From: Lutraria lutraria
Taxonomy: Eukaryota; Mollusca; Bivalvia; Venerida; Mactridae
NCBI GenBank assembly: GCA_964023205.1
Contig: OZ026833.1
Span: forward strand, 47,308,441 to 47,372,440
Reading direction: 5' to 3'
Length of the DNA stretch: 64,000 nucleotides
This document shows positions 56,341 through 64,000 of the stretch, piece after piece. Numbering within the stretch: position 1 is the stretch's first letter; the number at the start of each line of letters is the position of its first letter. The translations under genes were made by a program, and so were the position numbers. Under the pieces are notes generated by a model. The model saw only the letters and a program-made list of their open reading frames with translations. It ran no database searches and was not told the DNA's origin.

Positions 56341-57930
56341 ACATTTTTACGGTCTGTTGATCCTTCTTTGTGTATATCGTCAGTGTTTTTCCTCTTTATC
56401 TATATGGTCAGTAAATTTAACTGACCTGTTGAATATAGAGCGATTATTGATGCGTTAAAGTGGGGTTGAATTCATCGTCAAATTATGTCAGTATATACTC
56501 GAGCTAGTTTTTCTATTCTATATGGTCTGTTGACACTTCTTTGTGTATGTCGTCAGTGTTTTCATTGTTTGTCTATATGGTCAGTTAATTTCATTGACCA
56601 GTTGAATATAAAGTTTCTAATGCATTACCAATAAATTAAAACAACGTTTTATTTAACCATGTCGTATGTCAGTCATTAATTTACGTATGTAATATATAAC
56701 CAGAGACGTATAATACAATTTATTAGTATTATACGTCTCTGATATAACTTCATGCTTGAACGTCTTATTTTTTTATTATTTGATAACGTTATTACTTTCC
56801 TAAATATTTGATGCTAATAATCATTGTATTCATCAAATAAATAATAGCTTTATTTTCAGTTGTTGATTTCTTCTATAATTCTGTTTCACAGGTCAAATGA
56901 AATGCTGGTATACTATGTATTGACTAAATTTACATTTATTTTTGTACTGACCAGTTGAATATAGGAGGGGGACACTTATATAGTAGATGTTCAATGTCTT
57001 TAAATAAAAGTTGAATTTATTGTCATATTTCGGTCTTGATCTATGTGGTCAGTGTTTTTCCTCTTTGTCTATATGGTCAGTGTTTTTCCTCTTTGTCTAT
57101 ATAGTCAGTTAAATTTACTGACCAGTTGAATACAGAGTGATTATCGGTGCGTTAAATAATCGTTGAATTTATTGTCATATTTCGTCTGTATATACTCCAA
57201 TGTTATTCTATATGGTCTGTTGATCCTTCTTTATCTATGTGGTCAGTGTTTTTCCTCTTTGTCTATATGGTCAGTGTTTTTCCTCTTTGTCTATATGGTC
57301 AGTTAAATTTACTGACCAGTTGAATACAGAGTGCTTATCGGTGCGTTAAATAATCGTTGAATTTATTGTCATATTTCGTCTGTATACACTTTAGTGTTAT
57401 TCTATATGGTCTGTTGATCCCTCTTTATCTATGTGGTCAGTGTTTTTCCTCTTTGTCTATATGGTCAGTGTTTTTCCTCTTTGTCTATATAGTCAGTTAA
57501 ATTTACTGACCAGTTGAATACAGAGTGATTATCGGTGCGTTAAATAATCGTTGAATTTATTGTCATATTTCGTCTGTATACACTTCAGTGTTATTCTATA
57601 TGGTCTGTTGATCCCTCTTTATCTATGTGGTCAGTGTTTTTCCTCTTTGTCTATATGGTCAGTGTTTTTCCTCTTTGTCTATATAGTCAGTTAAATTTAC
57701 TGACCAGTTGAATACAGAGTGATTATCGGTGCGTTAAATAATCGTTGAATTTATTGTCATATTTCGTCTGTATACACTTCAGTGTTATTCTATATGGTCT
57801 GTTGATCCCTCTTTATCTATGTGGTCAGTGTTTTTCCTCTTTGTCTATATGGTCAGTGTTTTTCCTCTTTGTCTATATAGTCAGTTAAATTTACTGTCTA
57901 TATGGTCGGTTAATTTTCACTGACCAGTTG
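56341..57930 (+). repeat. 194-bp tandem satellite with a 28-bp sub-repeat
   Basis: The landmark ACCAGTTGAATACAGAG recurs at 57121, 57315, 57509 and 57703, an exact 194-base spacing. Adjacent units look nearly identical, while earlier units (56341-57010) are diverged. Within each unit the phrase CAGTGTTTTTCCTCTTTG is repeated after 28 bases. The near identity indicates recent amplification or gene conversion. Confidence 0.9.
56701..56741. mobile_element. 41-bp palindromic insertion with 7-bp target duplication
   Basis: Arms CAGAGACGTATAATAC and its reverse complement around a 9-base loop. The flanking direct repeat is a perfect ATATAAC (56694-56700 and 56742-56748). It is inserted in the satellite-bearing element. 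Confidence 0.88.
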
Positions 57931-59183
57931 AATATAGAGTGGTTATAATATCGATACGATATATTATAATTTCTTTCAGTAATTATATATTAAATTATTA
58001 TCATATTATTCATTATAATATTTTTGTTCAGTCTGCGCAGAAATGTGCATTAATTTGTACCAATTTAATTCTCATTGATAATATGTATATTTCGATTGCA
58101 TATCCTTCTCACATACATGTAATTTTTTGTCAGATGAAATTTTTATAATAATAAATTATCTGATTCATATTAATTTGTTATGTTTAATTCCATATGAGCA
58201 TCTACTTATCGCATCCACGATAGCCAAATGCCCATAATTATATCATTTCCACATAACCCAATACACACGTCAATAATCAATTCAGTTGTGTAATAACTGA
58301 ATTATATGAATAAATTATAAGTATTTATTTCAATCATACATGCGTAAATTAACAAAAAGTTGTTTTACAAATATCCCTTTTCACAATTTTGAAATATACA
58401 ATCTAATATAACCGTTAGTAAAATTTTACGCCAGCTTAATTGATACGGACTGTTGATCCTTCTTTGTTTATATCGTCAGTGTTTTCCGATAATCCCTCTT
58501 TGTGTATGTCGTCAGTGTTTTTCCTCTTAATCTATTTGGTCAGTTAAACTCGTCAGCAGTTTAGTGCGACCCTTTGGTGCACTGCATCGTGGAACGGGAA
58601 CCATTTTACCGCGGAAGTAACAACACGATTGCTGAAAGAACTAGGTCAACGCTTTAACCGACTTGATCATTTTCCAAAGTTAGAGTTGGTGTGTATCAAA
58701 CTATCTATATATTGTTTTGCCTTGCTTACTTGATATGACATTATTCTTTGCTGACACTACCGACAAGGTCAAATCTTTTGAGCTGGACATTTCGGACCCC
58801 AGACTTTTCGAACCCCAAATTAACTGGCCTGTTCGGACCTCTCATTATTGCACTTGCAGCATGATGCTAATAACGTATCAAATTTGACATGTAATGATTA
58901 CTAATTTATAAAAATGACCTTAATATCTGATAATATCAGAATTTAAAGAAATAATTTTGAAAAAATATCTGTTGACCTATAATTTTTGGGCATGTTTGTG
59001 AAAACCAGGTATTTATCTGCAAATCATAATTCATATCATACTATAATTGTGCAGGCTGATAAGCCATGCCTACTATGTTGTATCTGTTGTACTAAACCTT
59101 GTCATCTCAGAGTATCAGAATAGCCACTGTAGTATGAAGATGTTTCTTATTTATTGAACACAAACAAAATACTAGACAATAAC

Positions 59184-59618
59184 TAGTCTAAGGGTCTTTG
59201 ACGATGATACATTTGCAGTTCATCGTCAAAGCCACTTGTTCTTTAAAAGCTAACAGGTAAACGACTCAATCTGAGTCGCGTTCATTTTCCTATTTAACGC
59301 ACAAATTTCTGTAAAACGTGTGTATAATTTGATGAATTATAGTATAATCTATCAACATGACCAAAAATATACCTTCAACAGACGAAAGTTATCAAATATA
59401 TTGCCGATGTTTCATACTACCCTTAGTTTCAAAATTGTCCTCGTAAATGCTTTGGATTAAGTCTGTAGCATTCCGGAAAGTATGTAAATTGTTCTGATTC
59501 AATAGACGCATGAACAAGCGTTTTAAGCTGTTGACTTTGTAAGAGGACAATTCCATAACTAAAATGGTCAACAAGATGAAATAAAAAAAGACCAATTTAG
59601 TTATGGGACCCAGAACTA
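59184..59618 (-). mobile_element. ~440-bp element with 9-bp target duplication, copy 3
   Basis: Reverse-orientation copy of 19865-20305, from TAGTCTAAGGGTC to CCCAGAACTA. ACAAAATAC occurs at 59619-59627 and at 59164-59172; on the left, 11 extra bases separate it from the conserved end. The terminal hairpin (TTTGACGATGA / TCATCGTCAAA) is kept with a shortened loop. Confidence 0.82.
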
Positions 59619-59687
59619 ACAAAATACTTCTCTTTTGGTATAATCGATTTGTGCTGTAAGTGTAACTTTTAAATTACCATAAGCATA

Positions 59688-60819
59688 CAGTGATCGGGAA
59701 AGAAATTTTCTTAATGGGACAATGGCCCTTTCGGATGGAAAATCAATGTGACATTTTCGATATCAATGTGACATTTTCAAAATCCAATGTGACATTTAAT
59801 GAGATAACAAACTAATATTTTGAGAGGCATTGTTATTGGCAGATGATAACTGAGTAACAAATAAGTCAGTGACTAAGAAGTCTGCTTTCTGCACAATTAT
59901 CCCATAAGATCGCATTTCAACTCTGGTACATATCTCATAACTAAAATCTCATCTCAATACAACATGTCCAAACCACATTGGCTTCGTTTCCGAGTTTGTC
60001 AAAATTTTGAATGATACTTCATAGAAAGGTAACATCGCTAAACTGAAAGTACGCCTTGCTACGAAAACAGGCTGCAAGTTGCCAACTCGTTCATTTTTTA
60101 AACAATTCTCACAACTAGGGCGTAAAAATAACCACCATTTGTGTAGCTACTAATTTATACACAGTTATAGCCATGACACACTTTTAAAATGAGTACAACT
60201 AAGTCTAAACACGATAAAAACGTTAGTTGGCCGAGTGCGACATTTGCATGTTCATGCAAATTTTCCGTACTTCATCACTAACAATAAAAACGCTGTAGAA
60301 ACCAGTATTAGAATACTTCCAAGCAGCGAAGTCGGTGAATAATCCCAAAGAAGTCAATTTACGAAGCATTATATTTGATTCGCTGGGAATGGCTCATATT
60401 CATCCGCTTCTCTTTTATTTCTGTGACGCGGATACATGCCCGCCGTCACTTCGTCGAAAAAAGGGGAACCAATAATGTTAATTATGCACTGGTTTCCCGT
60501 TTAGAGCGAAGAATCAAGCGTAAGCCGGTTGTCAGCAGGCATGTGCGAGTAAAGCTTCCGGGGTAACAGAAACTATGCTAAGCGTCAGACGAAGCAGAGC
60601 GTCTATATCATTAGGCGCTTGCATGCGAATGCAAAGAATAACGTTAAGCGTCAGATGACACTGAGCAGCAGTATGTATTGCATACTCGCTTTATTTCGTA
60701 CACGAAAATTATATTGAAAAATCGGAACGTGACATGGGCGCATCAGGTGCAAAAGACTATGTGACATTTTGATTTTTAATGTGACTATGGCGCATGGCGC
60801 ATGCCTTTCCCGATCACTG
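59688..60819. mobile_element. 1.13-kb element with CAGTGATCGGGAAAG inverted ends
   Basis: The left end CAGTGATCGGGAAAG and right end CTTTCCCGATCACTG are inverted repeats. Both are flanked by AGCATA (59682-59687; 60820-60825). ATGTGACATTT is repeated several times near the left end and recurs near the right end. A 63-codon basic ORF at 60375-60566 has no recognised domain. It is probably a non-autonomous DNA transposon of unassigned superfamily. Confidence 0.75.
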
Positions 60820-61192
60820 AGCATATAAATTCATCGGTTGTAATAGTTTCTGTTTGTTCTATAACAGAGGAATCCGGGGTGTTTTCCTCCCGTGCATACT
60901 TTATAGCAAGAAAAAATGTTTTTTAAACCATTATCATATTTTTTTCAATATCATTGAAAAAATACTATTTATAGAACGGCTGTCGTTTCCCGCAGTCATT
61001 TTATGCACACAGCATGAAGTGACATCTCACGCTCTATATATTTCAAGTTTACAAAAGTAAAATTCACAGCGAAATGAGTGTTAAAGTTATTTTGTCACTA
61101 ATGATTACATGAGAATTTAAATTCATTGCTGATTAAAAAAGTCATGCATTTGTTATTGTCTGCATTTGATCTGATTGTTTACTTTATTGTAG

Positions 61193-61295
61193 ATTCGACA
61201 AGAAGTTGGTCTTTCAGTCTCACAGAGCAGTTTGAATGAATTATGGAAAGTTTTGGTGGTACAGCGGAAATTAACATTCCGTGCTAATTAAGAAA
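61193..61295 (+). other. Probable 5' non-coding exon of the NHL-like gene
   Basis: A 3' splice site (TTTATTGTAG) and a 5' splice site (GTGAGT) bound 103 bases. The same block, with both splice sites, is preserved in the duplicate at about 53895-53996. It contains short ATG-started reading frames that do not join the main ORF, so I treat it as 5' UTR. The next acceptor is the ATATTTTTCAAG just before the start codon at 61739. Confidence 0.55.
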
Positions 61296-61320
61296 GTGAG
61301 TTTCAAAAACATGATATTAC

Positions 61321-61359
61321 CAAAGACCTATAAATACATACTGTATGTATAGGTCTTTG
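61321..61359. mobile_element. 39-bp palindromic insertion with 7-bp target duplication
   Basis: CAAAGACCTATA and its reverse complement flank a short loop with CATAC/GTATG. The flanking direct repeat is ATATTAC on both sides (61314-61320; 61360-61366). The pseudogene copy at the matching place (about 54020) reads AATATTG without the palindrome, an empty site. It lies in the 5' intron of the NHL-like gene. Confidence 0.88.
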
Positions 61360-61589
61360 ATATTACTGTTGAAAGTAACATATCTACCATTTAATGTAAT
61401 TTCTCTGACTAATGTATGAGTACTTTGTACTTTATAAGTAAGTCATGTGTGCTACTGACAACTAATGGCATTGAATTGATTTTGTGATAAAAAGTCCCAG
61501 CTAGGGCACTCCATAAATTTCAAAAGTTGGGGGTCAAAATGACCATTAGCTGATAGAAATGTAAAGAGTCAACATAATTTTCTACTAAA

Positions 61590-61705
61590 GTAATAATAAA
61601 TTTGACCCTTTGGTTCCAATTCTCAATAGTCAAAAACCTTATTTTTCAAATTTCAAGAGTCAAAATGCTATTTCAAGAGTCAAAGGAGAGCCCTGTCTGA
61701 CATGT
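61590..61705 (+). repeat. Interspersed repeat, TTGACCCTTTGG family
   Basis: Matches 24955-25085: TTTGACCCTTTGGTTCC, AATTCTCAATAGTCAAAA, TTTCAAGAGTCAAAATGC. Confidence 0.5.
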
Positions 61706-61738
61706 TTTTAATTTGAAAACTCTTCATATTTTTCAAGG

Positions 61739-63595
61739 ATGGACCGTGCAAATCAAAGATCCCAGGAATATAGGCATGATGATGCTCAAGAATTAACAAG
61801 ACATGAATCAAATAGTTCCATTGGAAGTGAAGGTGTTGAAGGAATCGCCTTGAAACTTCGTCGTCAGTGTAACATAGCAAGGAATGAAAAAATTAAGCTT
61901 GAATTACAGAAGGACTTGTCCAAAGAAAAAGTTACAAGATTTTTTGAATCCTTTCGAGATGTTTTGGCTGTAAAAGAAAATGAACTTTTAGCAAATGTTA
62001 ATCTTGAGTTTAATAAATCATTTGATACAATTAATACAATCATTAGAAATATAACCATTGAAACAAGTAGACTACAACAGCTGGAATATGAAGATGAACC
62101 CACAGATCAAAGCCTTCAACAGGGAATTATTGAAAGAGAAGATGTCTTAAAAGAGTTTTCTGCTCCTGTTTTGAAATTGAATAATGATTCCTTACAAGTA
62201 GTCAAGAATCTATGTTACGGTGAAGTTAATCAAGATGATGTTGAAGTACGGAATACTGATGATACTGATCAATCAAGTGTAGTTAGTGGTGAACAAACAG
62301 ATACCAGTAGGTTGAACAATGAAGCTGAAACAGCAATTGAATCTACTCACACAGCATCTACAGTGAGTACAAACTATGATGAAGCACAGCCTGATTGTAA
62401 TTTTTCGAGTACAACAGAAGGAGCTACCGGATACTCTGAAGTTCACCATGTAAGACCATCAGCACCAGCACTGCCAGTGAACGTTCAAGACCCTCCTCCA
62501 TCTTACTGGCAAGTAGTAGGTCATTCTCAACCAGCTGCCTCATGTATACCGGCCAAGCTACCAAACAATGATAGTTCCTTAATGAATAAGCCTCCAGAAG
62601 AAGCCTTACGGAAGTGTGTATCATTTCCAGTTCGTAATCCTCGTGATGGCAGGGGACCTTTGGTTGTTGCAATGACCTGGGACTATGGAAGGATTTGTAT
62701 TAATGATAGGGCAAATAAAAAAATCAAGTTATTTGATCCTTCTGGTCTTCTGATAAGAGAAAAAGAGCTTCCGAAGTATACATTGTATGATATTGCATTT
62801 CTGAATGAGGGACAAGGACGTTTACTGTACTTTGCTCCGTGCCCTAAAGATGTACTCATGTTGTTTATATCCATTGATGATTCAAATATAACAATTGTGA
62901 AGAGCCTGCAGACAGATTATTTCTACACTTGTGTTTGCCGGGGGCCTCAATCTCAAACTCTTGTTGGTACTGAGGTATATGTCAAAGACTTAAAGAACAG
63001 ACCTCCATCAGTTCATGTGTTCAACTTTTCGGGACAGGTTTTAACTCGAATTACTCATACTCCTAGCTCAAAGCCGTTCATGTATCCCAAGGCAGTGGAA
63101 GTGTTTGGGTCTAATATTATTGTTCTTGATTGGAAATTGAATTCTGTGAGTGTGTTCTATCATGATGGCACACCAGTTGGTGAATATCTGGGATCTCCAG
63201 AACATCTACTCATGGATCCTCTAGATATTACCTTAGACCAAATGGGCAATATTCTGATTCTAAATGGAAAATTGCCTAACATACATGTGATTGATTTACA
63301 CTGTAACCTATTGAATATTCTAAAGATACCGGCTTCAATGAAATTGATTGCGTATGACATTGAAACACAGAGACTGTGTCTTGCCCGGTCTAATTGGGAA
63401 CTAGAAGTGTACACTTTTGACGAAGGTTATGATACCTTACACCATACCAACCTGCTACCAAATAGTTTGACGTCTACTCGGCCATCCATGCCCCTTCAAG
63501 CAAATGATGATCATGCACTATCAGCAGTTGCAGGAATGTTACCAAGTACAATCCAAAGGATTACAATGAGAGAGTCGAGAATGAACCAAAATTAG
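61739..63595 (+). CDS. TRIM-tail-like protein with NHL-type propeller, no RING or B-box
   Basis: A 618-aa protein from one coding exon. The first ~160 residues are charged and partly helical (KLELQKDLSKEKVTRFFESF). Residues about 165-275 are acidic, Ser/Thr-rich and probably disordered (including APALPVNVQDPPPSYWQV). From about 295 to 590 there are six or so blades of a propeller like NHL repeats (GRICINDRANKKIKLFDPSG, NIIVLDWKLNSVSVFYHDG, GNILILNGKLPNIHVIDL). This is the C-terminal layout of TRIM-NHL proteins, which bind RNA or protein through the propeller. No RING or B-box is encoded upstream, so ubiquitin-ligase activity is not expected. The start is supported by a splice acceptor ending one base before it. 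A poly(A)-like ATTAAA lies at 63823. Family placement is by pattern, not by search. Confidence 0.62.
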   Translation: MDRANQRSQEYRHDDAQELTRHESNSSIGSEGVEGIALKLRRQCNIARNEKIKLELQKDLSKEKVTRFFESFRDVLAVKENELLANVNLEFNKSFDTINTIIRNITIETSRLQQLEYEDEPTDQSLQQGIIEREDVLKEFSAPVLKLNNDSLQVVKNLCYGEVNQDDVEVRNTDDTDQSSVVSGEQTDTSRLNNEAETAIESTHTASTVSTNYDEAQPDCNFSSTTEGATGYSEVHHVRPSAPALPVNVQDPPPSYWQVVGHSQPAASCIPAKLPNNDSSLMNKPPEEALRKCVSFPVRNPRDGRGPLVVAMTWDYGRICINDRANKKIKLFDPSGLLIREKELPKYTLYDIAFLNEGQGRLLYFAPCPKDVLMLFISIDDSNITIVKSLQTDYFYTCVCRGPQSQTLVGTEVYVKDLKNRPPSVHVFNFSGQVLTRITHTPSSKPFMYPKAVEVFGSNIIVLDWKLNSVSVFYHDGTPVGEYLGSPEHLLMDPLDITLDQMGNILILNGKLPNIHVIDLHCNLLNILKIPASMKLIAYDIETQRLCLARSNWELEVYTFDEGYDTLHHTNLLPNSLTSTRPSMPLQANDDHALSAVAGMLPSTIQRITMRESRMNQN

Positions 63596-63856
63596 ATACC
63601 ATTTGTAAAATGGGACAATCAGTTATGAATGCTTTATGATAAATGTTAATATCTGTTGGTAGGCTCAATGTATACATCTTCTCTGTTTATATATACAGTA
63701 TTCTTGCTGAAGCTGAATGTAGTGGGTATATATTCATATTGTTATCTTGGATATTTAGAACATTTTATTGCTACTGCATGATATCATGATATTAATGTAT
63801 ATTTTGTTAATTTACTTAACATATTAAACATGAATCACTTTTGACTCCATTTATTA

Positions 63857-64000
63857 TACAGTAAAACTCCTGAACACCGGCCCACTTCCGGACTGAGCCA
63901 ATCCTCTGGTTATCTGAGAATTCCGGTTTTCAGAGAATTTTTGGTGAATTTTGAAAAAAATGGGACTTGAAAAATTGTCCAATTTTCAGGGAATTCAGAT
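63857..64000. repeat. Start of a TACAGTAAAACTCC-ended interspersed element
   Basis: TACAGTAAAACTCCTGAACACC is typical of the ends of pogo/Tigger-like MITEs and resembles the right end at 12365-12380. The element runs off the window. Confidence 0.4.

Larger units (their letters stand above)
55660..58640. mobile_element. ~3-kb element with inverted arms and an internal satellite
   Basis: GAGGAAAAACACTGACGAC (55762-55780) pairs with GTCGTCAGTGTTTTTCCTC (58508-58526). The outer arms share CCGCGGAAGTAA, GGTTCCCGTT and AGTTTAGT motifs (55690-55740; 58555-58620). The interior is AT-rich and non-coding, and the 194-bp tandem array lies inside. The build resembles the Helitron-derived, minisatellite-bearing elements known from bivalves, though clear Helitron ends were not found. 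Confidence 0.6.

Noticed and set aside
60375..60566. 63-codon basic ORF as a gene
   Set aside because: It lies within a non-autonomous element, has no recognised domain, and basic composition alone is not evidence.

Overview
The window looks like nuclear DNA of an invertebrate animal, most probably a bivalve mollusc. It is AT-rich. Genes are split into many short exons with GT-AG introns. The space between and inside genes is packed with tRNA-derived SINEs, palindromic MITE-like elements, decayed LINEs and minisatellite-bearing elements of the kind common in clam genomes. The species is an inference; no mitochondrial or marker locus is present to settle it.

Genes, left to right. (1) SLX4, minus strand, 3573-17133: a complete 21-exon model of about 1412 aa with two UBZ4 zinc fingers, the XPF-binding region, a BTB domain, a SAP-like region and the C-terminal SLX1-binding domain. 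(2) A two-exon gene on the minus strand, 17461-18699, for a 91-aa predicted single-pass membrane protein I do not recognise. (3) AGK, acylglycerol kinase, plus strand, 21551-32695: 14 coding exons, 432 aa. Its nucleotide-binding motif reads GGNGS instead of GGDGT. (4) GRHPR, glyoxylate/hydroxypyruvate reductase, plus strand, 35078-42421, with two intact alternative first coding exons made by a local tandem duplication. (5) An intronless Toll-like receptor, plus strand, 46646-49087. (6) A 618-aa protein with an NHL-like propeller, plus strand, 61739-63595. A truncated pseudogene copy of it lies at about 53800-54382.

Mobile DNA. Several insertions can be dated or proved from the sequence alone. 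The GRHPR duplication provides paralogous empty sites for a 2.66-kb element at TTAA and for a 415-bp palindromic element. Three copies of a ~440-bp element carry 9-bp target duplications, and a 505-bp element is nested in the target duplication of one of them. A family of very small palindromic insertions (26-162 bp) and the 505-bp element share similar ends and 7-bp target duplications. A ~3-kb element at 55.7-58.6 kb encloses a 194-bp tandem satellite.

The genes are unrelated in function: DNA repair, mitochondrial lipid and protein import, glyoxylate metabolism, innate immunity, and possible RNA or protein scaffolding. There is no operon-like logic here. The unusual content is the altered AGK motif, the duplicated GRHPR promoter and first exon, and the transposon families. 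I see no convincing new multi-gene system.
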